In this document: positions 1 through 10,905 of the stretch, piece after piece
How the letters are laid out: each line of letters starts with the position of its first letter
How positions within the stretch are numbered: position 1 is the first letter of the stretch
Source: Cephalotus follicularis
Lineage: Eukaryota; Streptophyta; Magnoliopsida; Oxalidales; Cephalotaceae
Direction of reading: 5' to 3'
Length of the DNA: 64,000 nt
NCBI GenBank assembly: GCA_001972305.1
Contig: BDDD01001782.1
Span: forward strand, 240,165-304,164
Program-made: the position numbers and the translations under genes
Notes under the pieces: model-generated
Databases searched by the model: none
Told to the model about the DNA's origin: nothing
The model's input: the letters and a program-made list of their open reading frames with translations, nothing else

Positions 1-7
1 TAGAGTA

Positions 8-363
8 GTGGAAGAAGAAGGAGAAGCTGAGATAGGGGAAGAAGCTAAAAACATACCTCTACAAATCGAACCTCAAGCTGAACCAATCCCGGATGTCCAT
101 CTTCCAAGGAATAGGCTAGATAAGATATTCGATGCTATCAAAGGGCTACAGAAAATTGTTGAGGAGGTGAAGACGAATATGCAGTCCGTGAAGAGGCGGT
201 AGAAGAGAATTGCTAAAAAGTTTGCTGACACAGGCATTATCGAATATGGAGGACTTATCTCTTCATCTTCTAGCCACGACGACAATCCCCCGGATGATGC
301 AGCAACCGACGACATGGAGGGAAAGGTCGGTGGTGAGGATGCGGGCACTCACATGGATGAATG
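8..363 (+). pseudogene. Sirevirus extra ORF, C-terminal part (element A)
   Basis: This is the C-terminal end of the additional ORF found between pol and the 3' LTR in Sireviruses. It is acidic at first, then has a heptad-like amphipathic stretch (IFDAIKGLQKIVEEVKTNM) that looks like a short coiled coil, a basic cluster, and an acidic, serine-rich tail. The same order of coiled coil, basic cluster and acidic Ser/Asp/Pro tail closes the extra ORF of K (50993-52304). The biochemical role of this protein is not known; env-like status has been proposed for the family but nothing here proves it. It is treated as a fossil reading frame. Confidence 0.6.
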
Positions 364-1147
364 AGGATATGCATCTCATTATCATTTGCATTTTCTGTCA
401 TTTTCTGTTTTGGACATATCTTTGTATTTTGCAGCTTGGAAGTGCTACTTGTTATATAATGTGACAAGATTATGTATTGTTTTTGAATTCAATGTGCAAA
501 AACGTGTGTCGATTTAAACATTATGGATTTGGAATGCTTGGTAATTTGCAGCTTGTTATATGAAATGACGAAAGATTCTATATGCAGATTGTATGTTGGT
601 GTTCTAGCTTTGAAATATTTGGTTGTGGTATGTTTGGATTAGTAGGTTGTTCAATTGTGGACTATGCATTGTTTTAATCTCAATGTGCACAAGTTTAAAG
701 ATTATGGAGGCATGTTTTTGCTGCATGTTTACCATTTTGTAATAAGAAGTGACAATGCTGGGCTTTAAGCTCAATGAGTAAAACATGTATGAAATGTGAA
801 TGTTATGGAATGATTTTAAGAATTGGAACATGGATTTTGGTTTTGAATATAGCATTTTAATCCCTTTTTGAGATGATAACAAAAAGGGGGGAGAATATTG
901 TGAGATTGGGAGAAAAATTGAAAAATTGTGAGAGATAGCATAATAATGCATAAGGGAATTAATGACTAAGTAAAAATACCCCTTATATGACTAAGGGGGA
1001 GGTAATACATTCAGGGGGAGCAAATGCTTTTGTGAACTTAACAAGTTCCTATATTTTACATTTGTACTTTATGTGTTAATGTTTTTAACTTAATGATTAT
1101 TATGCTTAAATTGAAACAAATTTTGTCATCATCAAAAATGGGGAGAT
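364..1147 (+). other. Sirevirus 3' non-coding region with repeated polypurine tracts
   Basis: AT-rich, no gene. It contains several tract-like purine runs, near 884-896, 988-992, 1014-1020 and the final one just before the LTR at about 1138-1147. Repeated polypurine tracts upstream of the 3' LTR are a family trait of Sireviruses and recur in K and W here. The last one is the likely plus-strand primer. Confidence 0.65.
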
Positions 1148-1275
1148 TGTTGACATTTATGTCTCAATCCTAAGTTTTGATGATAACATATTTGTGTTTA
1201 ACAAAGTTTCTTGATGTCCAAGAAAGCCATGAAGTGAGCAAAACAGCAAGAATTCTGCAGAATACAGGTCAGACC

Positions 1276-1640
1276 GTCGACGCCTAAGGTTAAAGCGTCA
1301 GCGCTTTAGGAGGCCGTCGAGACAAGAGCCGAAGCGTCTACCGGTGGAGCGTTTGGAGAAGTTGAAGAAACACTCAAACCGTCGACGCCCAGATTCAAGC
1401 GTCTGCGCTTTGGGGTACTAAGCGTCTGCTCTTAGTGCAAAGCGCCTACCGTCTAAACCAGTGAGCACAATTGGAATTAAAACTGGCCCAACCGTCGACG
1501 CCCACGACTAAGCGTCAGCGCTTTGTGGTGCCGGTCGACTCCAACATTTTGAACGCCTGCGCTTTGAGCTGAGAATTTGAATTTGAGATCCCTAACGGTC
1601 ACATGACCGTCGACGCTTTAAGCGTGACAGTCGATGCTTT
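1276..1640. promoter_or_regulatory. GTCGAC-type palindrome array in U3 of LTR A
   Basis: Repeated cores of the type GTCGACGC / GCGTCAGCGC occur at about 1276, 1297, 1316, 1336, 1381, 1401, 1424, 1444, 1494, 1514 and 1534. Steps are mostly 19-21 bp. The array lies upstream of the TATA box, so a promoter or enhancer role is an inference. Confidence 0.6.
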
Positions 1641-1732
1641 GGTCGGCTGGAACAGTTTCTGACAGAGTTTAAGTGGACATTCCATTATGGAATCAATCCC
1701 AATACATTCCCAACGGATCTATGAGGCAACAA

Positions 1733-1742
1733 GATATAAATA
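1733..1742 (+). promoter_or_regulatory. TATA box of LTR A
   Basis: GATATAAATA about 90 bp downstream of the palindrome array, in the expected U3 position. Confidence 0.5.
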
Positions 1743-2286
1743 CACGAATGTTTGGAAGAAAAATAAGAAGAGCAACACAAGAGATATCAATTCATTCAAA
1801 GAAATCATACTCCAAGTATTCAAATCAAAAAGGCTAATCTAAAAGCTTTTATCTTACATTTTAAGCCATTGTTGTTCTTACTTTGTTTGAGCAAACTTAT
1901 CTTGTAAAATCCAACCTGTGAGAGGTTTAGATCGAAAACACTACTTCATCTTTTTTACTGTAATAGGGGAGTGAACCCTAAGAGAAATTGGGGAGTGAAC
2001 CCAAGAGTGTTGTAAGTGATTGAGTTCAATCACAAAGGTGTACCGAATAGCACCCGGAATTGTATTCGGAGAACTAGTGGAAACTCAAGGAGATCCTTGG
2101 GAAAAGTGGACGTAGGCAAGAGTTACGCCAAACCACTCTAAACTAGTGTTTGCAATCTCTCTAACTCTATCTCCTTTTATTGTTGGTTAAATTGCAATTG
2201 CTTAATTTTGTTGTTCATTGTTCTAAGTTACGAAAAGTTTAGATAATTTTTAGAAACTACAATTCACCCCCCTTGTAGTTTATTCA

Positions 2287-2590
2287 TCTTGTACTGCTGG
2301 AATGCGCCTGCTAGGCGCAACGCATGCACCTGTGCTTTTTCTCTCCCCTGTTTGGTGCTACCCGGTGCAAAAAATGGATTTGGCGTGTGTTGTGTAAAAA
2401 ATTGACTAAGTCAATTCATTTATCTCTTTCTCTTTATGTTAATTACAACATTATGTTTCACTCTTGGTTTAATTATGTGCCCCGCAAATAGTATGTAGCA
2501 ACATACTCCCGTTGTGGCTACTATTAATATATCAATAAGACAATACGGTGGTAAGAAAAACAATCCACTAATGTCAAATTAATATATACT
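2287..2590. other. Unassigned AT-rich stretch
   Basis: Flanking DNA after the LTR of A. I see no gene, terminal repeat or array here. Confidence 0.4.
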
Positions 2591-3232
2591 AGTTAAAAAC
2601 TAGATTTTTCACCAAGTTAGCATGTGTGTAGCATGCATCACTTTTCTAATAATCAGGCGGGACCCAAAAGCCTTGTCGGATTCCGGTAAGATGATAAATT
2701 TCCCTACGACCATCCTGGAGTTCTGGTACGACCATCCTAATAGTTCCCAACTATCAGAATGACCCCGATATGATTTCCAATCATCCCCCGGATCCATGTA
2801 CACCTCGTCTATCATCTATTAACCAGTTAACCAGTACTTTATCCAGTCATTGCTATATGTGTCATGTATCCTATATCATTTTTAGCTTCGACCGTGACCT
2901 AGGGTTTGGAATAATGCCACCCCTAGGTAAAGACGCGATAACTATAAATTGACATACACATCGAGACTTTCGGCAGACTTCCCCGAAAACCCCATGTCCT
3001 TAGTCCTGAGCGGTTGGAATGTACTGTATAGTAACGGCTTGGCTTTGATTTTCGCCTTCCTGAGCACTAGCCAGGTGCTGGAAAAAGGGTTGTCATTGGG
3101 CCTTGTGGGCGCTGCGTTAAGATGTATGGGTGAGTGCACAATATGGGATCGTCACACCCGTGTAGAGGGTGACAGGCTCTATATAATATATGAATGTTGT
3201 AGACCTAAAATCCCGGCCGGGCGAATTGTAGT
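2591..3232. repeat. Rearranged copia LTR remnant
   Basis: The part at about 2640-3000 matches the copia LTR at 27640-28000 in the same direction, sharing for example GGTACGAC, CAATCATCCCC and TAGGGTTTGGAA. The part at about 3040-3210 matches 28020-28190 in the opposite direction, sharing ATGGGATCGTCA. It is therefore a fossil of the same LTR family with a local inversion. No reading frame is credible. Confidence 0.6.
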
Positions 3233-3455
3233 ATATGTGAATTTATGAACTTTTTCAAAGTATGAATACACAAATGATAATTCAACGATAGGATTCTAAA
3301 TCAAAACCAAGCAATTAAAATATAATAAGTAAATAACTTGAATTGAAGATAAATAGAGAGTGAGAGTTTAGAGATTGCAAACACTGTTTTACAGTGGTTA
3401 AGCTAAATTCTTTCCTACGTCCACTTTTCCCAAGACCTCCTCAAGATTCCACTAG
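3233..3455 (-). repeat. Sirevirus LTR fragment
   Basis: Reverse-strand match to the downstream part of LTR A, around 2080-2230: GGACGTAGG, GTTTGCAATCTCT and the surrounding AT-rich stretch. It is cut on the right by the Y-family LTR that starts TGTCACG at 3456. Confidence 0.6.
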
Positions 3456-5211
3456 TGTCACGTCCTGATCCGCGAGAAAAACCCCATAGCTCGACATGTG
3501 GCAACCATCCATACAATTCATCCAAATCATCACAGCATACTTCAAAAATACGCTATAATTTCAAACTTCAATACACCAATCTGCATGCGGAAACAATCAT
3601 TCAAATTCTTCAATAGATAAACCCAACAATATACATAACATCAACATATATCTTAGCAATGCCACAAAACAATAGCTTGGTAGAACTGAATACGACATCT
3701 TATACAACCAATCTCATACCGATACCATACAAGGTAGATAAAAAGAACTGCATTGCTACAAGAAATCCCGCCTGGAAGTCCAATCTAATCAATTCAAGAT
3801 GTCTGATGTACTAGATCCTAGATGTTGTGCTAATTTCTTGAATGGGTCAGCCAAACACAGCCATGTAGGTAATACTATATGGAATGAAGTGAACAAATAT
3901 GTACAGGTATATGGATGGCATGTGAAATGCATGAATGCCAATTGTGGACAGTGTTTGTATACCAACCGTCCCTAAGCGGGGGCATACTGTCGAGTCCTAA
4001 TCATAGAAATGACCCTACGTCTACAGACACTCCATAAGTTAAACAATAATCATCCATGGGTGCAAACAATCCGTAACATCTGAGTAGCACTATACCTCAT
4101 CGGCCCGAGGTAGTACTTCCACCGACTATCTACTCTTCCGAGGTAGTAGCCGAGTGGGTCCGAGATAACACTTACTGATGGAAACGGAAAAACCACTTTC
4201 GGTGCCAAAATGGACTTAGGCATATAGGGTGTAGAACAAAACTTTAAAAAACCAAAATAGGCAGCGGAAACCACCCTTAGGAAAAAAACAAAATAATCCA
4301 TTATGGCAAAACCACAAGCCACAAGGATCACCACATCAACAACATAGTTGAATTTGTGTCACCATTGCACACAATGATGACACCAACATGGAAAAATAGG
4401 TAGCCAAAAGAGGAGGACAAAAAAGGTTATACCTTCCACTGGTGGCTCCTGCTTTCTTTGCTAGTACATGCTTGTGTAGACACCCTCTTTGATGTTCTCC
4501 ACATCTCTGGTACAACAAGAATTCCAACCAGCAAAAACAAGCAAAGTCACAATGCTCATACACTTTCTCTCCAAGCTTAGGAAGAGTAAATTGAATTTGA
4601 CAAGACTTAGCCAAAATCAATCCACCCTAAATAAGCACTTGCTTGATGTATTTCTGTATATGAAACTCACTTTCTGCAAAGAGAACTCTAACTTAATTGC
4701 CCAGCAAAAATGACTTAGCCAAAAACTGACAAAAAATTATGTAGAAAAAAGCCTCTTACCAGCCACCTTTCCTCTCTCCCACTCTCTCATACACTAGGGA
4801 TCATGGTGCTAACTCCCCAGGGTTTCAAAGACATAATCCCCACGTCTACATATCATATATGGAGATGAGAAACTGGCAGGAGATGAGAGAGAGAACGTGC
4901 CCACGATGTGTGATCGTGTACAAGTTGCACAACTCGCACAAAGCGTCGATGCTTTCAATAAGAGCGTCGACGCTAAAAATATAAAAAGGCACTAAGTGTC
5001 GACGTCTTTCTAAAAGACATCGAGACCTACACAAGTATTAAGCGTTGACGTTTCCCAAAAAACGTCGACGCTTTCTGCAATGTATTGCGTCGACGAGTTG
5101 ACTAGCAAGTAAAGTAATTTCTAGTCTAACTCTTTTAGTTATTTCATGTACCCTTCAAATATTGATTAAGTAAGACCAAATGCCACACCCCGTTTTCCGG
5201 GAAGACAACAT
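3456..5211 (-). repeat. Gypsy LTR fragment, Y family (Y4)
   Basis: It begins TGTCACGTCCTGATCCGCGAG, the inverted 3' end of the Y-family LTR (compare 46177 and 31073). It carries GAATGGGTCAGCC near 3850, as the other Y LTRs do. A GTCGAC-type cluster lies at about 4937-5095. Small ORFs at 4050-4713 have no recognisable domain and are read as chance frames. It ends where Sirevirus LTR sequence begins at 5212. Confidence 0.6.
4937..5095. promoter_or_regulatory. GTCGACGC palindrome cluster in Y4 LTR
   Basis: Several AAGCGTCGATGC / GCGTCGACGC variants. The spacing is less regular than in K or W. Confidence 0.5.
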
Positions 5212-5388
5212 TGAAATAAAATACTCTTGCAATATACAAGAGGGGGGGTGAATTGAATATTGAGGAATATGCGGAAATTTAAAAACTTTAAATGTAAATA
5301 GATAAGGAAAGAAAAACTTCTCCGATATTTAGAGTAGTTCGGCTAACCCAAGGGAGCTCCTTGAGTTTCCACTATCTCGATTTGATTA
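5212..5388 (-). repeat. Sirevirus LTR fragment, K family
   Basis: It begins TGAAATAAAATACTCTTGC, the same terminus as the K LTRs at 44864 and 49103, and follows them through GTTTCCACTATCTCGA. It is truncated where Y2 begins. Confidence 0.75.
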
Positions 5389-6239
5389 GTCGGGTCGACC
5401 CGCCGTTTCTCCGCCTCTGCCAGGCGCGTCGCCGCCGTTCCAGGCCGCTTCCGGCCGTGTCTCCTCCACCAATGAGTTGAGCAGATTTTTTGGAGTCCGT
5501 TGGTGTCAACATCGGACGAAAAGTGGACTGTCCGAAAATCGGTGGTGTTACCGGTGACCGGCGTTTGCTACTACAAGCGTGTAGCGGCAAAGTGGTGGAG
5601 CCGCCAATGTTGGTATGATTACTAATCATTTGTTCACTCTTACTTTTATGATTACCGACGTGTGTTCGTTTTATCTTTTTGTGCATGCTTGTTCTTGTTT
5701 TTGTTCGCTTGTTAATTAAACGGAGATCCTAGGCTTTTCTATTTGGTACTAAGATGTAAGCGTGGACCATGACTTTCAGTCTTGGTGTTTTTTGAAAAAT
5801 TAAAATTATGCACACTTGCGTCCTAGGACCAAATCGACCGGGAACCCTTGCCAGGTTTCCAACACAGGATAGTTCCATTGGAACATCTGGGTGCGGATAC
5901 TTCCATTTGGACTTCCTTTCCATTCATTATAACCTTGATAGGGACCAACAAAATGATATATGAAAATTGATTACAAAATGGATTCTGGAAACGAAAATGG
6001 CCATTGAATATGAAACAAAATGACTCATGATTACAGAAATGATATTACATGATTTGACGGATGTGGATCCTATGAGATCCTTTACAAAATGGTTCCTATC
6101 ATTTAAAAGCATACTTGATTTTGGGTCACAACTACGGGTTGGATTATTGATTGTGTTGTATGAGACTAACGAGATACCCCATTCCTGACTTTCACTTCCG
6201 TCGTGAATGTCATGAATGTTAAACCACAGTTTATACCAC

Positions 6240-6430
6240 ATTGTGATCGCGGACCATACAAAAAAGCTTACCTCACCTTGTGGTTGACTATTCTGTACCC
6301 GGCTTACCTCACATTGTGATTGCGGACCATACTAAAGAGTTTACCTCACATTGTGATTGCGGACCATTAGGTGCAGGACTTATCTCACATCGTGGTGCGG
6401 GCCATACAAAAGAGCTTACCCCACGTTGTT
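6240..6430 (+). repeat. Degenerate short repeats in Y2 LTR
   Basis: About four spaced copies of TTACCTCACATTGTGATTGC-like sequence followed by GGACCATAC. They are the counterpart of the 73-bp dimer array at 62909-63129 in Y. Confidence 0.6.
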
Positions 6431-6699
6431 AGAGGACCAATATGAATTATGATACGACACTGTGGTCGGTGTTATCTCATTCCTCACACCTCCACGACAC
6501 CAAAAGTGCGTCGAGGGTGGGATGGACCCCATGGACTGGTTGTCGCTATGATTGATATGGATTGTTATATGGATTGTCTGCAGGCCTATGGCCTTTTATG
6601 TGATTAGGACCAGCCCAACATACCACTGCTTAGGGACAGTTGGTACACTGACGCTGTCCGCAATTGTCATTTGTGCACACGACATACCATACATATATA

Positions 6700-6955
6700 C
6701 TATACCATTGCACGCATATCACCATTATGCTGATGCACTACATGACATACATTGATATACTGTTGCACGCATATCACCATTATGCTGATGCACTACATGA
6801 AATTCATTGATATACTGTTGCACGCATATCACCATTATGCTGATGCACTACATGGCATACATTGATATACTGTTGCACGCATATCACCATTATGCTGATG
6901 CACTACATGACATACATTGATATGTATTGTTATATGCATATCACTATTATACTAT
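6700..6955 (+). repeat. 55-bp tandem repeat, about 4 copies
   Basis: The unit containing CACGCATATCACCATTATGC starts at 6711, 6766, 6821 and 6876, an exact 55-bp period. Copies are nearly identical, and a diverged partial copy follows. Confidence 0.85.
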
Positions 6956-6994
6956 TTCATACATAGCATAGTATACCTACACGACATTATGTCG

Positions 6995-7028
6995 CTGACC
7001 CATTTCCCCTGTGTGCGGAATGGGTCAG
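6995..7028 (+). other. GGGTCAG inverted repeat (LTR hairpin)
   Basis: CTGACCCATT at 6995-7004 pairs with AATGGGTCAG at 7019-7028. An equivalent hairpin is at 61542-61578 and a weaker one at 31664-31695. Confidence 0.6.
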
Positions 7029-7749
7029 GCTCAGGCCCAGGTGATGGATTGCAACAAGGTAAGCTAAGAAGGACAAGTTTTATATAACAAATTTTGTTAG
7101 CCAATTGTATATGGAGTTGCTTGTATTTGGATTTGCTTATATGAGTTGAATATAAGGGTTGTATAAAAAAGGGGCCTCGTGTTTATGATTAAAATGTATT
7201 GAGATATAAGGCTTGTTATGTATAAAGATTGTGAAAAGGAACCCTATGTATTTGAGACAAATATAAAGATGTTATAGTTATGTTTTTTCCAGCTATCGAC
7301 CTGCCGACATATGGCAGTGCTTATGATATTTGTATTGATGTATTAAACAGGGACAAGCCTATCATCTGAGGCATTAGAATGATATGATACTATTTTAGTT
7401 GTGATTGCTGAGGGTTGAGCCCGTATATATACATAAACTGTGGATTCCTCCTTCGGGAGTGTTGAGATATAAAATGTGTTTTCCTTTACATGGGGTTTAG
7501 TCCTATAAACGAATACTTCATGCCAAAATTTTGGGAGATTTCAAGAGTTTGTTTTTATTTGGATTGATTAATTCCGCTGATGTATATAATGATTCTTCCG
7601 CTTATATGACCTTGATTTAAAGTTTTAAATTTGTAGCACTTTTTGGAGTATGAATTATATGATTGAATGACTTAAGAGAATGAATATCACGCGCCGGATC
7701 GTGGGGGTTTACCCTCGCGGTTCGGCGCGCGACAGTGCAAGACAAAGCA

Positions 7750-7825
7750 GTTGATTGATCAACAGAACAGCTGACTACACAAAGCAAAATAGTCGGCTGT
7801 TCAATAAGGCAGCCGACTGTCCTGG
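7750..7825. promoter_or_regulatory. CAGTCGGCTG-type palindrome cluster in Z2
   Basis: Four diverged copies: CAGTTGATTG, CAGCTGACTA, TAGTCGGCTG and CAGCCGACTG. Spacing is about 20-25 bp. Confidence 0.5.
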
Positions 7826-8539
7826 GTGACATAAAACAAAAAAAAATAACAATCGTATGCAATTTTCTCTCAAAACCTGGATATCAAATTACCAGAGGAT
7901 CATGACCATTTAAAAGAGACTCTATAAGGTATTTAAAACCGTCTTAGAACACTGACTTTATGAGAGATACTCAACAGTGACAAACTTAAAGTGAGTGATG
8001 ACTTCAAACCATTGCATACTTATATAATCCAAATTACTGTCAAAGTACCACTATTAGTTATCAAAACCAGATTATAACTTATGCAGACGCCTAAGGACTG
8101 GTTCATTAACTTATAAACAATGACAACTCATAGAATGGCAGGACAATCAAATTGATTTCTAACAGTCTATACAGATATGCAACCGAAATCATAACAAAGC
8201 ATAGCAAAATGGAAGAAAACCAACCTATAATGGCAACACAAAACTTTAGAAGGAACACCGAATTCCTAAGGCTTACAATTGTTGTTCACAGGAAAAGAGA
8301 AGGAAAACGCACGAATTCACAGCTTGTCCACGGAGTGTATAACAAAACAAATACATATACAAACTGAATCATGAAACACAAGCCTGGTTTTGATGAAGAC
8401 ACTTGCACGAAGACACAAAGAATTCCCAAGTTTGCAAAATCGGCTAAGACCAGGCAAGAGAGGAACTGATGATGTAACACAGTGAACAAAAGGCATTCTT
8501 AAACAGAAAGGGATAGGGGATTTTGGATAGGATAAGAAA

Positions 8540-8540
<1 letters not shown>

Positions 8541-8566
<26 letters not shown>
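8541..8566. repeat. (GA)n microsatellite
   Basis: Thirteen GA units in a purine-rich stretch of the Z2 LTR. Confidence 0.9.
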
Positions 8567-8571
<5 letters not shown>

Positions 8572-8983
8572 AATTGGTTAGATATGGAAAGAGGAGGATT
8601 TTAGGGAATTTGAGATGAAGGAGGGAATATTTCGGGTGAGGGAGTTAAAAGAGAGAGAGAGATTTACGGGAGAGATAGAGATAGGAGAGAGATTCAAGTG
8701 GAAGAGATAAGAGAGAAAGAAATTTTAATTTAAAAAGGATTTTGTTTTTTTTTTTTTTGTAAGTTTTAAAATAAACAAATTTATAAAAACTGATTTATAA
8801 AATAAGAATAAGAATAAAATAAACATAAACCTTACCAATGCACATACACATACTAACATACCCAAAAGTCAAGGCTGGTATCAGTCAGCCCCAAACACAT
8901 AACACAACATAAAGTAGACAGGCTACAAAACAAAATAGATTTAAAAGCCCAAAAATATACGCATGGACATACAGGGTATTACA

Positions 8984-9958
8984 ACCAACTCCCTGAACTT
9001 GCCTCTGATCATTACTCGGCTGTCTCTGTTGTCCTCCATCTCTGTTCTGATTATTATTATTCTTCTTATGTTGCTTACCATCATGACCTTTATTCCACTG
9101 GCCACCTTGTCCTTTATTTTGCTGCCCAAAATTCTGACCCTGAGCATCACCTCTACTCCGCTTTCTCTCCCCTTCTTGCCGAGTAGCCTGGAAGTCCAAT
9201 CTTTCCATCTGTATGTTCTTTGTAGCATTTGCAACCTCGGACACGTCAGCAAATCATGCATTTATCAGCTTACCCCTGTGCTGATAATGTAACTTCCATG
9301 TAAACTTCTCAGCTTTTTATGTTGCCAACCCCGCCGTGGATCCAACAAAGCCGGCCAATCTGGTAAACCGGGCCAAGAACTCGATGACTGACTCACCCTC
9401 CTTCTGTCTTGTGTTCACAAATTCTCTTGCATAAGCCTCCTTATCAGCAGTGGGAAAATACTGCATATAGAATATTTCACAGAACTCAGACCATGAAATA
9501 GCATCAACATAACCTCCACCCTTAGCCATCCTCAAAGTCTTCCACCACCTTTGAGAGTCTCATTCCAGCTTATATGCAGCCAACTTCACTTTCTGCTAAT
9601 CGCTGCACCCCAGCACACCAAAAATTTTCTCCATGTGTCCAACCCAGGGTTCAGCCTCAACAGGTGTCGATGCTGAACTAAAAGACTGCGGCCATTGCTT
9701 CTGGAACCTTTCAAGCCAAACATATACAGGAATGTCAGGCCGGTCCTCAATTCCCCTACCAGCCTGAACATCAGCCGGTGCATTCGCCTCAACAACTTTC
9801 TCTCTACAACCTTGTCCAGGATTTTGCTGGTGCATCACTCGATTCACCTCTTGAGCAACTGCCTGTCTTACCAACTCATCAACCGTAGGCTCAGTTCTCA
9901 CTCCTTCCTGGGCCACATCTGGTTCGGTCTCCTGAGGGGCATTCCATGTTCGTACCAT
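8984..9958 (-). pseudogene. Gag of gypsy element Z2 (fossil)
   Basis: This reads as a Tekay/Del-type Gag on the reverse strand, starting at an ATG (MVRTWNAPQE) at 9958. Recognisable parts in order: an N-terminal linker with VDELVRQAVAQEV, the capsid core (YVWLERFQKQWPQSFSS, then EAEPWVGHMEKIFGVLGC), the conserved FCEIFYMQYFPTADKEAYA segment, a LARFTRLAGF helix, and a basic Gln/Gly/Asn-rich tail. It is closely parallel to Gag of Z (57998-58915). Capsid formation is the known role of the family. The frame is broken at a few points. No pol follows: LTR sequence starts right after gag, so the element is non-autonomous. Confidence 0.75.
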
Positions 9959-10114
9959 CAACGGAAAAGAAACCGGAACATAAAATAACAAAAACAAACA
10001 AAAAACTGAAACAAAGGACAAACTGAGACAACTATGAAGAATAGCCCTAACCCGATTTCTACCCAATCTCAGAGGTCAAGCCTAAATACGTCTTCTAAGG
10101 AAAGAAAAACCTAT

Positions 10115-10129
10115 TCTCTGATACCACAA
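10115..10129 (-). other. Primer-binding site of Z2
   Basis: On the reverse strand it reads TGTGGTATCAGAGA just inside the 5' LTR, matching the tRNA-Met type used by all the gypsy elements here. Confidence 0.7.
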
Positions 10130-10131
10130 TC

Positions 10132-10700
10132 TGTAACACCCCCGAAGGGTTGGAGATGCTTACAGGTCATAATAAAGAACTAAACAAAACATAAATTAGA
10201 CTTTATTCCAAAAAAAAATCGTGGTGGTCCAAACTAAAAACAGAAATACATAATCAAAATATCAAAATATAAGTTCCCAAAAACATAGGTTCCAAAAACA
10301 AAATACTGTTTTTGAAAACATTGGTCTACACAGGACCAACAGACAACTGAAACATAACAGGATCAAACCTCCTAAGATCCTCTGACATAGGGTGACATCT
10401 CTCATCACACATTTTCTCGATGCTCCTGATAACCTAACGCATAAAAACAAAAATGCGACTGAGCAAACCTCAGTACGGATAAAGAATATAAAATATTAAA
10501 CGATAATTTGAAATATTCGAACTTATAAAATCATGAATTTCATACAAAACATGATCAAAATATTCTTCGTAAAGTAAAAATGGATATTCATAAAAAAATC
10601 AGTTATAAAATATCATAATTTTCAAATTTCATAACTTTATCCGATTTCATAATTCCATAATTTTTCCAAATAGCAGAATTCCATACAGAGAATCCGATGC

Positions 10701-10735
<35 letters not shown>

Positions 10736-10748
10736 ATATATATCTGTG

Positions 10749-10785
<37 letters not shown>

Positions 10786-10905
10786 ACGCGCGCGCGCGCA
10801 AAGGGTTTGTGAGGCCCACATGCCAAATGGAATGACGTGTACAACACTACATAATCAATTCCCAAAATCCAAATCCTTATACGATACTAGGGTCAACCCA
10901 TCACC
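10132..10905 (-). repeat. 5' LTR of Z2, inner part
   Basis: It begins TGTAACACCCCCGAAGGG next to the primer site, as the Z LTR does (TGTAATACCCCCGG at 59096). It also shares the CTGAGCAAACCTCAG hairpin at 10459-10473 and the CACATGCC / GTGTAC block. It is interrupted at 10906 by V1. The remainder may be LTR remnant H (13549-15016 and 26828-27208), but that link is uncertain. Confidence 0.65.
10698..10800. repeat. Compound microsatellite (TA)n-(TG)n-(CG)n
   Basis: Alternating purine-pyrimidine for about 100 bp: TA units, then TG units, then CG/CA units. The ORFs reading poly His-Thr or poly Tyr-Ile across it are artefacts. Confidence 0.9.

Larger units (their letters stand above)
1..2286 (+). 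mobile_element. Sirevirus-type Ty1/copia fossil A, 3' end
   Basis: Only the right end of this element is in the window: the last part of the extra ORF that Sireviruses carry after pol, a purine-rich 3' non-coding region and one complete LTR. The LTR begins TGTTGAC directly after a GGGGAGAT polypurine tract and ends near TTTATTCA. The same plan is seen in elements K and W on the other strand. Gag and pol lie outside the window, so whether the element is whole cannot be judged. Confidence 0.85.
1148..2286 (+). repeat. LTR of Sirevirus A
   Basis: It starts TGTTGACATTTATG and ends about TTTATTCA. It contains the conserved Sirevirus stretch GATGATAACAT near the start, a palindrome array at 1276-1640, a TATA box near 1733 and the terminal CAATTCACCCCC tract also present in K. 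It is the 3' LTR, because polypurine-tract sequence precedes it and no primer site follows. Confidence 0.85.
5389..7734 (+). repeat. Gypsy LTR, Y family, plus orientation (Y2)
   Basis: It ends with TTCGGCGCGCGACA at 7734, the forward version of the Y-family 3' terminus. It shares with Y (61469-64000, opposite strand) the block around 6160-6240 (GAGACTAACGAGATA) and the repeats that follow. It has a GC-rich start, degenerate TCACATTGTGATTGCGGACC repeats, a 55-bp tandem array and a GGGTCAG hairpin. No interior or primer site is attached, so it is a solo or truncated LTR; the left terminus is uncertain. Confidence 0.65.
7735..8983 (-). repeat. 3' LTR of gag-only gypsy Z2, partial
   Basis: On the reverse strand it starts TGTAATACCCTGTATG at 8983, directly after gag, and runs left until cut at 7735. 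It resembles the Z LTR (59096-61468) at its terminus and carries the CAGTCGACTG-type cluster near 7750-7825. A (GA)n run lies at 8541-8566. The small forward ORFs in it are not credible genes. Confidence 0.65.
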
